Assembly (NCBI RefSeq): GCF_005869855.1 | Contig: NZ_SZNH01000007.1 | Location: forward strand, 55,023-99,210 | Source of the DNA: Nostoc sp. PA-18-2419 | GTDB taxonomy: Bacteria > Cyanobacteriota > Cyanobacteriia > Cyanobacteriales > Nostocaceae | Length of the DNA: 44,188 nt | Direction of reading: 5' to 3' | Shown: positions 7,720 to 16,380 of the stretch, piece by piece | Layout of the letters: every line of letters starts with the position of its first letter | Numbering within the stretch: position 1 is the first letter of the stretch | Translations under genes and position numbers: made by a program | The notes under the pieces: generated by a model | The model's database searches: none | Seen by the model: only the letters and a program-made list of their open reading frames with translations | Told to the model about the DNA's origin: nothing

Positions 7720-9573
7720 TTAGTCTCCAGTACTATGTCCAGAATTGTGAGTTTTAGCTTCTGATGCTTCAGACTGGGGTTTTTGATACTTACTGGGATA
7801 TTGATGCTGAAAATAAGCTTCCAGCACTTGTAAAACCATTGGGCCGCAAACAGTACCGCCATGATCGCCGGAGTTTTCACCAAATGCTACAACCACAATT
7901 TCTGGCTTATTAGTGGGGGCATAGGCACCAAACCAAGTATGATTGGGGCGACCAACACCAGCTTCGGCAGTACCACTCTTTCCTGAAGCTGGGGCAATTG
8001 TGGGTACATCTAAGCGCTTACCTGTACCCTCACTGATTACCTTTCGCAGTCCCTCGCGGAGAACTTTAATGGTTTGGGGCTTCATATTTAAAGACTCTCG
8101 CCAACTTTTTGCTGATTCGTTGTCTTTAAGTAAATGCGGTTGAACTCGATACCCACCATTAGCAGGGACAGAAAACATGATTGCCGATTGCAGGGGTGTC
8201 ACTTGCAAAGCACCTTGACCAATTGACATATTAATGGTGTCACCTACAGTCCAAGGTGTCTTCAAAACTTTTTGCTTCCATATTTCATCTGGAACCAAGC
8301 CTTTTGATTCTTCATTGACAAATTCAATGCCGGTTTTTTGACCAAACCCGTATTTGCGACTCCATTCGATTAAAGTCGGGCCACCGACTTTTCTGCCAAC
8401 TTGATAAAAGAAAGTATCGCTACTCATCGCGATCGCTCTGGGAAATCCCAATGGGCCAAATCCGGCGTGGTTCCACTCGCCAAAAGTTACTCCACCAACA
8501 GTCAGCGAGCCAAAGGTTTGTAATACTGTGTCTGGAGAAAAATTACCCGATTCCAACCCAGCTGTTGTTGTAATAATTTTAAAGGTACTGGCGGGTGGAA
8601 AAGCGCTCAGGGCACGATTTACTAAGGGATGGTCTTTACCTTGGACGCTTTCCCAATCTTTGTGGGAGAGTTTTTGTTTGGAGAAAATATTCGGGTCAAA
8701 GGTGGGGTGAGATACCATTGCTAAAACCGCACCATTATTCGGGTCAAGTGCGACGATCGCTCCTTTGCGATCGCCTAAAGCTTTTTCTGCTGCTTTTTGC
8801 ACATCTAAATCTATAGTCAAGTGTAAATCATTACCCGCTTTGGCCTGTTTTTCGCCTAAAACCCGCAGTGGCCGACCTGCACCATCTACTTCTACCTGTT
8901 GACCACCCCATTCACCTCGCAACATTTTCTCATAAGCCTTTTCAACTCCCATTTGACCGATGACATCCCCCAATTTGTAGCCTTCCTGCTTCTTTTCTTT
9001 TAACTGTTCGGGAGTTAATTCTCGTGTATAACCTAGTACATGCGCTAATTCTTGACCATGCGGGTAGTAGCGAACGGCTTCCGTAGAAATTTCTACATCT
9101 TTAAGTTCACTTTCATACTCCTTTAATGCCGTAATTTGTGCTTCATTTAAGTCGCGAGCAATCCGAATCAGTGAAGAAGAATTGGCACCAGCTTCTTCGA
9201 GTTTCTTTTCCATCTCCTCTTGAGGAATATCGAGAATTTGAGATAGACGCGGAGCCACAACTGACCATGAGGGTTTAGTATGTGCCATCGGCCACAAATA
9301 CACGGAGCGAGGATAGCGAGTACTAGCTAGAAGTTTGCCATTACGGTCAAAAATATTACCTCGTTCTGGTTGTTTGGAGATCGTCCGAATCCGATTTGCT
9401 TCTGCTCGTTTGCGGTGATTCGCTCCTTCAATAATTTGTAAGTATGCCAGACGAGCGCTAATTCCCGTCACCATCAATAGAGTAAATACAATTAAAAATA
9501 TTGGTTGGAAACTCCGTCCGACTGTGCGTGTATTTTTTTTACCACCAAATGGAGCTGGTTTCAATAATGTCAT
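7720..9573 (-). CDS. mrdA: penicillin-binding protein 2 (cell-elongation transpeptidase)
   Basis: This class B penicillin-binding protein cross-links peptidoglycan during cell elongation. It has 617 residues, the usual length. Near the N-terminus lies a single membrane anchor (about residues 24-45, PIFLIVFTLLMVTGISARLA). The PBP dimerisation domain with RGNIFDRNGKLLAS follows. The transpeptidase domain carries the SxxK motif in PASTFKII (Ser about 327), SSD at about 384, and KSGT at about 531. The start is an ATG. A long C-terminal tail after GPMVLQVLEAYF is polar and typical of cyanobacterial versions. It is convergent with the VanY-like gene and has no mreBCD or rodA neighbours in the window. 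Confidence 0.93.
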   Translation of the reverse strand: MTLLKPAPFGGKKNTRTVGRSFQPIFLIVFTLLMVTGISARLAYLQIIEGANHRKRAEANRIRTISKQPERGNIFDRNGKLLASTRYPRSVYLWPMAHTKPSWSVVAPRLSQILDIPQEEMEKKLEEAGANSSSLIRIARDLNEAQITALKEYESELKDVEISTEAVRYYPHGQELAHVLGYTRELTPEQLKEKKQEGYKLGDVIGQMGVEKAYEKMLRGEWGGQQVEVDGAGRPLRVLGEKQAKAGNDLHLTIDLDVQKAAEKALGDRKGAIVALDPNNGAVLAMVSHPTFDPNIFSKQKLSHKDWESVQGKDHPLVNRALSAFPPASTFKIITTTAGLESGNFSPDTVLQTFGSLTVGGVTFGEWNHAGFGPLGFPRAIAMSSDTFFYQVGRKVGGPTLIEWSRKYGFGQKTGIEFVNEESKGLVPDEIWKQKVLKTPWTVGDTINMSIGQGALQVTPLQSAIMFSVPANGGYRVQPHLLKDNESAKSWRESLNMKPQTIKVLREGLRKVISEGTGKRLDVPTIAPASGKSGTAEAGVGRPNHTWFGAYAPTNKPEIVVVAFGENSGDHGGTVCGPMVLQVLEAYFQHQYPSKYQKPQSEASEAKTHNSGHSTGD

Positions 9574-9703
9574 AAGACAAAGAGTACTTCAAGATTAAGA
9601 TTATTTGTAGATATTACGATAGTCAGTACTGGGTGCTAATAAATTGGGCGAGTATATTCCTAAACAATTGTTTTTGGCGGATACAATAAACCAAAGTGTC
9701 AAA

Positions 9704-9726
9704 TTTAGTCTGCCCAAAAGACTAAA
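9704..9726. promoter_or_regulatory. inverted repeat in the pbp2/potA divergent region
   Basis: TTTAGTC at 9704-9710 and GACTAAA at 9720-9726 are perfect arms around a 9-bp spacer. Partial matches extend outward (GTCAA and TTGAC). It lies 46 bp before the PotA-like ATG and could be an operator or leader hairpin. No known binding protein is recognised. Confidence 0.35.
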
Positions 9727-9771
9727 CAAATTGACAAAATCAGGTAAAATCACGGCATTCTACTAAGGATT

Positions 9772-10902
9772 ATGGCTCAAACTGCGATGCAGAATCAGAG
9801 GGGGATCGCAACTTTTCACCCACTTGACGTTGAACTGCGTAATGTATTCAAGTTTTTTAACCAAGAACCAGCAGTACACGGAATAGATTTGGATGTCAAA
9901 CAGGGGGAATTTTTTAGTATTTTAGGCCCCTCCGGTTGTGGAAAAACAACAACACTGCGTTTAATTGCCGGCTTTGAAATTGCCGACGCTGGCAAGGTGT
10001 TGATTCAGGGTCAGTCTATGACTAATGTGCCCCCTTACCGCCGACCCGTCAATACTGTATTTCAAAGTTACGCTTTATTTAACCACTTGAATGTGTGGGA
10101 TAACATCGCTTTCGGACTGCGCTTAAAAAAATTACGTAAAACGGAAATTGAAACTAGAGTTCAAGAAGCATTAAAACTGGTAAAAATGGAAAGTTTGCGA
10201 TCGCGCTTTCCCAATCAACTTTCTGGCGGTCAACAGCAACGCGTTGCTTTGGCTAGGGCTTTAGTCAATCGTCCTGCTGTCGTCCTATTAGATGAACCTT
10301 TAGGGGCGTTAGATTTAAAACTGCGTAAGGAAATGCAAGTTGAGTTATCAAATTTACATCAAGACTTGGGATTGACGTTTGTGATGGTGACACACGACCA
10401 AGAAGAAGCACTTTCTTTGAGCGATCGCATCGCTGTGATGAATCTAGGGAAAATAGAGCAAGTAGGTACTCCCAGCCAAATTTACGAACGTCCCAAAACA
10501 TCTTTTGTTGCTGATTTTATTGGCGATACTAATTTATTTAATGGTGAAATCCTAGCGGTCAACTCTTCTGATGTGGAAATTTTGACAAAAACAGGACTCT
10601 CAATTATCATCGCCCGTGCTGAAGATACACCAACTGAATTATCACAACCAGTAGTTGTCAGTGTACGCCCAGAAAAAATCCAGCTTTCACTTTATCCGCC
10701 CAATTTGCCAACAAATTGTTTTGAAGGTCGCTTAGTTAATGTTATGTATTTAGGCACCCACGTTAATTACATTGTGGAATTAATAAATGGTATCAGAATC
10801 AATGTATTACAACCAAATACTTTTGGTAATTTACCAGACCGCGATACACCAATTTATGCTTGGTGGGCAGAAACAGATTGTTTAGCATTATTAAGTAATT
10901 AG
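9772..10902 (+). CDS. potA: spermidine/putrescine-type ABC transporter ATPase (PotA-like)
   Basis: This is the cytoplasmic ATPase of a polyamine-type (or related Fe3+/sulfate-type) ABC importer. Walker A is GPSGCGKTT at 52-60, the ABC signature LSGGQQQR is at 150-157, Walker B is [12 protein letters not shown] at 170-181, and the switch His is in [18 protein letters not shown]-terminal TOBE-like regulatory domain follows, with [11 protein letters not shown] and [14 protein letters not shown]. Length of 376 residues is typical of PotA. The potB, potC and potD partners are not adjacent; the next genes are ksgA and ispE, so the ATPase is an orphan here and must use subunits encoded elsewhere. 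Polyamine specificity is by resemblance only. Confidence 0.85.
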   Translation: MAQTAMQNQRGIATFHPLDVELRNVFKFFNQEPAVHGIDLDVKQGEFFSILGPSGCGKTTTLRLIAGFEIADAGKVLIQGQSMTNVPPYRRPVNTVFQSYALFNHLNVWDNIAFGLRLKKLRKTEIETRVQEALKLVKMESLRSRFPNQLSGGQQQRVALARALVNRPAVVLLDEPLGALDLKLRKEMQVELSNLHQDLGLTFVMVTHDQEEALSLSDRIAVMNLGKIEQVGTPSQIYERPKTSFVADFIGDTNLFNGEILAVNSSDVEILTKTGLSIIIARAEDTPTELSQPVVVSVRPEKIQLSLYPPNLPTNCFEGRLVNVMYLGTHVNYIVELINGIRINVLQPNTFGNLPDRDTPIYAWWAETDCLALLSN

Positions 10903-11103
10903 TTGTCCTTTATTTGTAAACGAACAATAAAAAGAGCTAGGATAACCTTTGAGTTTACTTAATAAAATTTTTGGCGATCCGATTTAATTTGATTAATTCG
11001 GTTACTATTTTTATGCAAGCTTCTATAAAATTTACTCAAGTTTAATCATATAAATTAATATAAAATTAATCATAAAAAGTATTCAAGAAGAATAGAAATA
11101 TAA

Positions 11104-11934
11104 ATGATCCGACCACGCAAGGTCTTTGCTCAGCATTGGCTTAAAAGTGAAAAGGCACTCGAGGCAATTATTAAAGCAGCAGAGTGTACAGAAGGCGATA
11201 GCATCCTGGAAATTGGCCCAGGAACAGGTATTCTCACTCGTCGTTTACTACCTTTAGTACAATCTCTACTTGCAGTTGAAATAGACCGTGATTTATGTAA
11301 AATATTGGCAAAACAAATAGGTAAAAAGGAAAATTTCCTACTGCTGCAAGGAGATTTTCTCACCTTAGATTTACCATCCCACTTGGTAGCATTCCCTCAT
11401 TTCCAAAAGCAAAATAAAGTAGTAGCCAATATTCCTTACAATATTACAGGCCCAATCATCGAAAAACTACTCGGTACGATTGCTAATCCTAACCCCGAAC
11501 CGTTTGAATTGATAGTCTTGCTAGTACAAAAAGAAGTAGCAGAAAGATTGTACGCTCAACCAGGGTCAAAAACTTTTGGGGCATTGAGCGTGCGGGTACA
11601 GTATTTAGCTGAGTGCGAATTAATTTGCCCAGTCCCAGCAGCTGCATTCCATCCACCGCCAAAAGTCGATTCAGCTGTCGTGCGATTGCGTCCCAGAAAA
11701 ATAGAGATCCCAGCACTTAACCCAAAACGGTTAGAAAATTTGCTAAAGCTAGGATTTGCTGCCAAGCGTAAAATGTTACGAAATAATTTGCAATCTGTAG
11801 TAGAACGCGATCGCCTGACCCAATTACTGGAACAATTAGAAATAAATCCCCAAGTCAGAGCCGAAGACCTCAGCCCTCAGCAGTGGGTAACTCTAGCAAA
11901 TGAGTTGTCGGGAGTGCTGAGTACTGAGTGTTAA
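11104..11934 (+). CDS. ksgA: 16S rRNA adenine dimethyltransferase
   Basis: KsgA (RsmA) dimethylates two adjacent adenines near the 3' end of 16S rRNA during late 30S assembly, using S-adenosylmethionine. Visible motifs are QHWLKSEKALE near the start, the SAM-binding loop EIGPGTGILTRRL at about 36-48, NIPYNITGP with the catalytic NIPY at 109-112, and the C-terminal helical domain with FAAKRKMLRNNL. Length is 276 residues. The last residues (GVLSTEC) are encoded by a heptamer repeat array and look added to a natural end near LANEL. ispE follows closely, an arrangement common in cyanobacteria, and the two are probably co-transcribed. Confidence 0.95.
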   Translation: MIRPRKVFAQHWLKSEKALEAIIKAAECTEGDSILEIGPGTGILTRRLLPLVQSLLAVEIDRDLCKILAKQIGKKENFLLLQGDFLTLDLPSHLVAFPHFQKQNKVVANIPYNITGPIIEKLLGTIANPNPEPFELIVLLVQKEVAERLYAQPGSKTFGALSVRVQYLAECELICPVPAAAFHPPPKVDSAVVRLRPRKIEIPALNPKRLENLLKLGFAAKRKMLRNNLQSVVERDRLTQLLEQLEINPQVRAEDLSPQQWVTLANELSGVLSTEC

Positions 11935-11954
11935 CTGTTGACTGTTGAGTAAGG
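11913..11954 (+). repeat. heptamer tandem repeat (STRR-like)
   Basis: Six consecutive 7-bp units with the pattern AGTNNTG/ACTGTTG (agtgctg, agtactg, agtgtta, actgttg, actgttg, agtaagg) span the end of ksgA and its stop codon. Short tandemly repeated heptamers are a known feature of heterocystous cyanobacterial genomes. Confidence 0.7.
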
Positions 11955-12019
11955 AGTTAAGAGTTATTCTCCCCACCTCCTTATCTCCCCATCTCCCTCA
12001 TCTTTCTCGCTCCCTAAAA

Positions 12020-12973
12020 ATGCATTCCTACAGCTTAATTGCCCCTGCTAAAATCAATTTATATTTGGAAATCATTGGCGATCGCCCTGATGGCTATCAT
12101 GAGTTAGCAATGATACTCCAAAGTATCGCTCTTGCAGACCAGATCGATGTCCGTTCTAATAGCAATCGAACCATTCACGTTCACTGCAACCACCCACAAG
12201 TACCGACAGATAAAAGTAATCTGGCATACAGAGCGGCAGAACTGATGGCGAAGGAATTTCCAGAAGCGTTTGCTAGATATGGAGGTGTAGACATTAGTAT
12301 CAACAAGCAAATTCCTGTAGCTGCTGGGTTAGCCGGAGGTTCGACAAATGCCGCAGCCGTGTTGATCGGGATAGATTTACTCTGGAAATTGGGACTAACT
12401 CAGTCAGAATTAGAGGGATTGGGAGCTAGACTCGGTTCAGATGTCCCATTTTGTATATCAGGTGGAACAGCGATCGGTACAGGTAGAGGTGAGCAACTTT
12501 CTCCCCTGCCAAATTTGAATAACATATATATAGTATTGGCAAAATACCGCAGTCTAGAAGTTTCCACCGCTTGGGCGTACAAAACCTATCGGCAGCAATT
12601 TAGTAATTCTTATATCAAAAATACCAACGACTTAGTAGCTCGTGCTAATGCAGTTCACTCAGGAGCGATAGTAAAGGCCATTTTTGCTCGAGATACAGGG
12701 AAAATAGCCGAAAAATTGCACAATGATTTAGAGCGAGTAGTATTACCAGCCTATCCCCAAGTATTGCAACTGCGAGAAGTCTTTGCAAATCAACAAGGCG
12801 TTTTAGGAACAATGATGTCTGGTTCTGGACCGACGGTATTCGCTCTTTTTGAGTCTGAACAGCAGGCAGAACAAGTTAAGCTCTATGTCACAGAAGCACT
12901 TACCGATGGAGATTTAGAATTGTTTGTGACTCGGACAATTTCACATGGTATTCAGGTAACATCCTCAGTTTAA
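12020..12973 (+). CDS. ispE: 4-diphosphocytidyl-2-C-methyl-D-erythritol kinase
   Basis: IspE phosphorylates CDP-methylerythritol in the MEP pathway to isoprenoid precursors (carotenoids, phytol chain, quinones). It is a GHMP kinase. Visible are APAKINLYLEI with the conserved Lys at 11, RPDGYHEL, the ATP loop PVAAGLAGGSTNAAA at about 98-112, and the C-terminal GTMMSGSGPTVFALF near 263. Length is 317 residues from the ATG at 12020. The open frame extends up to 11945 through a pyrimidine-rich spacer (CTCCCCA-type tract) with no family similarity, so the later start is chosen. It lies between ksgA and a DUF3082 gene on the same strand. Confidence 0.95.
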   Translation: MHSYSLIAPAKINLYLEIIGDRPDGYHELAMILQSIALADQIDVRSNSNRTIHVHCNHPQVPTDKSNLAYRAAELMAKEFPEAFARYGGVDISINKQIPVAAGLAGGSTNAAAVLIGIDLLWKLGLTQSELEGLGARLGSDVPFCISGGTAIGTGRGEQLSPLPNLNNIYIVLAKYRSLEVSTAWAYKTYRQQFSNSYIKNTNDLVARANAVHSGAIVKAIFARDTGKIAEKLHNDLERVVLPAYPQVLQLREVFANQQGVLGTMMSGSGPTVFALFESEQQAEQVKLYVTEALTDGDLELFVTRTISHGIQVTSSV

Positions 12974-13040
12974 AAAAATCTTTTGTATTTTTACTTTTTA
13001 CTTTTCAATACGGCATCCCAAATCCCAAATCTAAAATTGT

Positions 13041-13370
13041 ATGAGTGACCAAAATTTAACTTCAAAAACTGATGCTCAAGTACAGATGACAGCGAGTCCT
13101 TTACGCTCTATCACTGGGGCTGTAATTTCCGCAGGAATGGCATTTGCAATGTATTCGCTGATGATTGCGATCGCCACAAATTTTGCAACCAAACCTATTC
13201 ATTCAATAAATCCATTAGTAATAAAAATTGCCTCTGCTGTTCGTACCTTGGTTGTCGGTATAGTTGCTTTAGGAAGCGGCATATTTGGTATAGTAGCAAT
13301 TGGTTTGTTGGCTTTGACACTACAATTATTAGTGCAACAATTGAACAAACCAAAAACTAAGGAAAATTGA
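13041..13370 (+). CDS. DUF3082-family membrane protein
   Basis: This 109-residue protein has two long hydrophobic segments (about 24-46 and 63-98) connected by a short loop containing NFATKPIHSINPLVIKIASA. The pattern fits the small cyanobacterial DUF3082 family, which is often found next to ispE. Function is unknown; a two-helix thylakoid or plasma membrane protein is expected. It probably shares a transcript with ksgA and ispE, from which it is separated by only 67 bp. It ends 15 bp from the convergent response-regulator gene. Confidence 0.75.
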   Translation: MSDQNLTSKTDAQVQMTASPLRSITGAVISAGMAFAMYSLMIAIATNFATKPIHSINPLVIKIASAVRTLVVGIVALGSGIFGIVAIGLLALTLQLLVQQLNKPKTKEN

Positions 13371-13385
13371 GAATTGGCTTGAAAG

Positions 13386-14255
13386 CTAACGACCTAAAAA
13401 GACAAGTTTTTCTACGGAACCGCGATTTTTGATTAATTGTAGCTTGGCAATTTTAGAAGACTCAAGAAGTTGTTGCTGTTTTCTCCAAATTTTTGGAGAA
13501 AGCCCGTGATGTTGACGAAACTGACGAGAAAAATGACACGTATTTTGATAGCCTAGTGCAAAAGCAATCTGCTCAATAGTTTGATTAGTATTTTTAAGTA
13601 AGGGGCGTGCTGCTGCCATCCGGCGCTTGACTATCCAAGCGTTTACACTTTCTCCTGTTTCTTTTGCTACTCTATTGGTTAAGTAAGCAGGCGAATAGCC
13701 AACTGCAACAGCCACTTTAGACAAAGTAATTCCTTGTCGATAATTATTTTCAATGAAGTCGAAAACTGATTGTAATTGAGGAATATATGGAAAAATAGAC
13801 TCAGAGTTAATCGTTGAAGCTACCGGACGGCTGAGTTGATGAGAGTTAGTAGCATACCAGTACCTGAATAAAGCTTGCTTTTCAAATCGGACAGCGATTG
13901 CTTTGAGCAAATCCTCTATAGTAGAAGGCTTAGTCAGATAATCATCTGCTCCTAACTCCATACTTTTGCGATGGTCTGCTTGAGTATTACTACCAGTCAA
14001 AAAAATAAAAGGAATAACTGCTGTTTCCGGATTTTGGCGGAGTGTAGTCAAAACACTATAACCATCGATATCTGGCATTTGAATATCGCAAATCACCAAG
14101 TCAGGTAAATGCTCTTGTGCTTGCTCGATACCATTTAGCCCATTTTCTGCTTCTATAGTATGAAAACCTTCAGCTTTAAGAACCTCCAAGAAGACATTGC
14201 GCATGACAGCATCATCTTCAATGACAAGAATTTTTTTCGACGGTTCGTGTATCAT
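13386..14255 (-). CDS. response regulator with AraC-type DNA-binding domain
   Basis: This 289-residue two-domain transcription factor begins with a receiver domain (residues 7-125). Its acidic pair is at 14-15, the phospho-acceptor Asp57 is in LVICDIQMPD, Thr87 is in FLTG, and Lys109 is in LTKPS. The C-terminal AraC/XylS domain has two helix-turn-helix motifs (residues about 170-270), with TLSKVAVAVGYSPAYLTNRV and AFALGYQNTCHFSRQFRQHH. The ATG at 14255 is preferred; a TTG at 14297 would add 14 atypical residues. No histidine kinase is adjacent, so the partner is unknown. The gene faces away from the hetP-like gene, and the two share the 1.6-kb region between them. Confidence 0.88.
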   Translation of the reverse strand: MIHEPSKKILVIEDDAVMRNVFLEVLKAEGFHTIEAENGLNGIEQAQEHLPDLVICDIQMPDIDGYSVLTTLRQNPETAVIPFIFLTGSNTQADHRKSMELGADDYLTKPSTIEDLLKAIAVRFEKQALFRYWYATNSHQLSRPVASTINSESIFPYIPQLQSVFDFIENNYRQGITLSKVAVAVGYSPAYLTNRVAKETGESVNAWIVKRRMAAARPLLKNTNQTIEQIAFALGYQNTCHFSRQFRQHHGLSPKIWRKQQQLLESSKIAKLQLIKNRGSVEKLVFLGR

Positions 14256-15151
14256 TTTTCTAGCAATAGGATTTTTGTGGCAGGAAAAAAGAATCAAATT
14301 TTGTGCCGACCCATTCTCTAAAAAAACTATGAGTGTTGATTCTAAATATATTTATTAATTGATGGTTTACAAAACTGCATCAGGAAATCAGTAAGTTTCA
14401 ACTCAACTTCTGGCTGTAAATAAATAGAAAGTTAGATTATATCTATTTATAACCACCAGAATTCATATACCTAGTTACTCACTTAAACAAGTCGGCACTA
14501 TACCCATTCAGGAGTTGTTAATCACTGCTTAATCAGATTTTAATATTGCTGTTTTTAAGTCAAAAGCAATATTATTTTAGATAATCACAGATAGATTATG
14601 ATTTTAAATTTAATTGTAACAATAGAATGTGATTTTTATTATAATGATAATGTAAAGATATTTTTGCTTTCATATTTTACATAAATAAATATTATGTATA
14701 ATTTTGTCAGTTTCAAAAGTATTTATTTTAAATTTAAATAATTTATTTTCATCAATAAGTAATGAAGTCTTGAGTAGACAGGATAATTACACTATTAAAT
14801 AACCTTGTTTTTGTAGATTATTTAACTGTATGTAACAGTAATTTTCAAAAAACATCGACTATTTAATTTTTTGAACATAGAATAATATCTACATCATTAG
14901 TTATCAATTTTCTCTTGACTACGCCTATATTACGTAAATATAAGCTTAATCAATAAAACATTTTTGATTAATTTAGTTTATTTTTTCTTTTTCAAGGATT
15001 AAACTATATATCAATAAGTGCTGTCATCTGTCACAAGATATATATTTTAAAAAATTATATGTATTGTTAAGTCTAAAATATCTTCCAAAAGAAATATAAA
15101 ATATGAATTACTTATGTGTTTAAGAATACTATAAGATATTAATTCATTTAT
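14256..15151. other. long AT-rich gene-free region upstream of the HetR site
   Basis: About 900 bp, very AT-rich, with no plausible ORF on either strand. It should contain the promoter of the response regulator near 14260-14400. A small inverted repeat ACTGT/ACAGT lies near 14826. A sequence near 14640 (ATAATGATAATG) is half-like a Fur box, but this could be chance in such AT-rich DNA. Confidence 0.5.
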
Positions 15152-15168
15152 GGGGGGTTTAACCCCTC
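15152..15168 (+). promoter_or_regulatory. HetR-type operator upstream of the hetP-like gene
   Basis: GGGGGGTTTAACCCCTC matches, at 15 of 17 positions, the inverted repeat GAGGGGTCTAACCCCTC that HetR binds in the hetP promoter of Anabaena PCC 7120. The right half-site and the flanking AT are identical. The arms GGGGGGT and ACCCCTC are complementary at six of seven positions. The site ends 703 bp before the hetP-like ATG. Binding by HetR is inferred, not shown. Confidence 0.75.
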
Positions 15169-15387
15169 ATCTCTAAAACCTCATTTTTGGATTGCTTGAC
15201 CGCGTTGCAATAAATTAATGGTTCATTGCTGAAGTATCTTGAAACGTACTGAAATTAAAGAAATTAAAATAGATTAAGGTTACGATATTAGACCTAGTAT
15301 CAACTTGGCAACAATCTTATAGTAATCATTGCAATTAGTGAATACTTGTACCTCTTAAAAGGTCTAGTCGGAGAATACAGGAGTCGT

Positions 15388-15414
15388 ATGAAGCATATCG
15401 CCTTAGCAGCATAA
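15388..15414 (+). CDS. possible 8-codon leader peptide in the hetP-like leader
   Basis: ATG opens an eight-codon frame, MKHIALAA, ended by TAA. A purine-rich AGGAG lies 6 bp upstream of the ATG, one of the best Shine-Dalgarno-like matches in this AT-rich stretch. The frame sits in the loop of a possible GGAGAA/TTCTCC stem. It lacks the RGSGR-type pentapeptide of PatS, HetN and PatX. It may be chance; support rests on the ribosome-site context alone. Confidence 0.25.
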   Translation: MKHIALAA

Positions 15415-15594
15415 AACTCGAATAAAGCTATCGGCCTTCTCCTAGTTCATGTTTATTTATTCTAAGCAAATAAATCTGATTTCAAGAGCGAAAAAATAGA
15501 TATATCTATCAAAAAATTGTTCATATACTCCTTCACTAAACATTGAGTAAGCTTAATTAAGAAGCTGCTTCTGCAATACGGTTCATCTGTAAGA

Positions 15595-15633
15595 GCGGGT
15601 TAACTAGATATTTATTCTATCGGTTATACCCGC
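15595..15633 (+). promoter_or_regulatory. GC-rich hairpin in the leader
   Basis: GCGGGT at 15595-15600 pairs with ACCCGC at 15628-15633. Further imperfect pairing (TAAC with GTTA, TAGA with TCTA) lies inside. It is the most GC-rich stretch in an otherwise AT-rich leader and is followed by CCTACTTTT. It could be an attenuator or a processing or stability element. Confidence 0.4.
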
Positions 15634-15871
15634 CCCTACTTTTAAGATGAGCTGAGAATAACTATTAATTTAGTTATTTAATAGTATTTTTTTATATCTT
15701 AATTATTAAAAAATTTTAAATTTAAACAATTCAATTTTAATTTAATTAATAATTTTTTTAAATGTAGATTATTTATAAAAAGGAGAATAATTGATAACAA
15801 CAAATTAAAATAAATCTAAAAAGTTTTACTAATTTTATACTAAATATTTTCTTTAAAAAAGAGTGTAAATT

Positions 15872-16150
15872 ATGTCTCAAAGTATTAGTAGTTATCAAAA
15901 CCAACTGGGTAGAAAAATTAACAATGAACAAATTGAGCAAATACTAAAAGCAATTATTGCAGGTAAATATTCATGGGCATGTGTTTTAATACTGCGTTTT
16001 ACTGGTTATAATCCGATAGACTATATCCCTTATCGTACGTACATCCGACTTCTCAAAAATAACTGCTTAGTTGAAAGTTCTAAACCAAATCAAACTAGTA
16101 ATGAAACTGTAGAATCTTTAAATCTTAAATCAACGTGGCTTCAGTTGTGA
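15872..16150 (+). CDS. HetP-family heterocyst differentiation protein
   Basis: This 92-residue protein has the HetP core at about residues 28-62: [20 protein letters not shown] followed by [18 protein letters not shown]. HetP and its homologues promote or delay commitment of vegetative cells to heterocysts in filamentous cyanobacteria; HetP acts downstream of HetR and interacts with it. The N-terminal 27 and C-terminal 30 residues are variable in the family. The hetC gene that normally precedes hetP is absent; instead a REC-AraC gene lies upstream in opposite orientation. It is therefore either a relocated hetP or one of the hetP-like paralogues. The HetR-type site upstream argues for direct HetR control. 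The family call is firm; orthology is open. Confidence 0.88.
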   Translation: MSQSISSYQNQLGRKINNEQIEQILKAIIAGKYSWACVLILRFTGYNPIDYIPYRTYIRLLKNNCLVESSKPNQTSNETVESLNLKSTWLQL

Positions 16151-16380
16151 AAAAAATTATGACAGCGAAATTCCTGTAAATAAATATTAACAAGTAAGTC
16201 TATTTCAAAGCAGTTGTTCACAAAGTTCCCTTAGGGAAGGAAGAAGGCTGAAAGTTTTACATCTTTGGTTATTCAATGTTTCCTTTCACTATAAGGCATC
16301 CCACACACTGTCATTGTGAAGAAGATATGTAGGGGTAGCCTGAAATTTTATAATTGATACTTTTTGGTGATCATTAACAT

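Larger units (their letters stand above)
15169..15871 (+). promoter_or_regulatory. putative long leader of the hetP-like gene
   Basis: About 700 bp without a large ORF separate the HetR-type site from the hetP-like start. As I recall, hetP of Anabaena is also transcribed from a start roughly 0.7 kb upstream, which fits. Two structured parts stand out: a long-range pairing GGAGAA/TTCTCC that encloses a tiny ORF (about 15370-15448), and a GC-rich hairpin at 15595-15633. The rest is AT-rich with no recognisable element. Confidence 0.5.

Noticed and set aside
14632..14660. ATAATGATAATG as a Fur box
   Set aside because: Only one half resembles the consensus, the region is extremely AT-rich, and no iron gene lies next to it.
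14820..14842. NtcA-like site (GTA-N8-TAA)
   Set aside because: The right half is TAA instead of TAC and no -10 element is spaced properly.
15152..15168. Reading GGGGTTTAACCCC as a simple terminator hairpin
   Set aside because: The loop would be too small, there is no T-run, no gene ends upstream on either strand, and the match to the HetR target explains it better.
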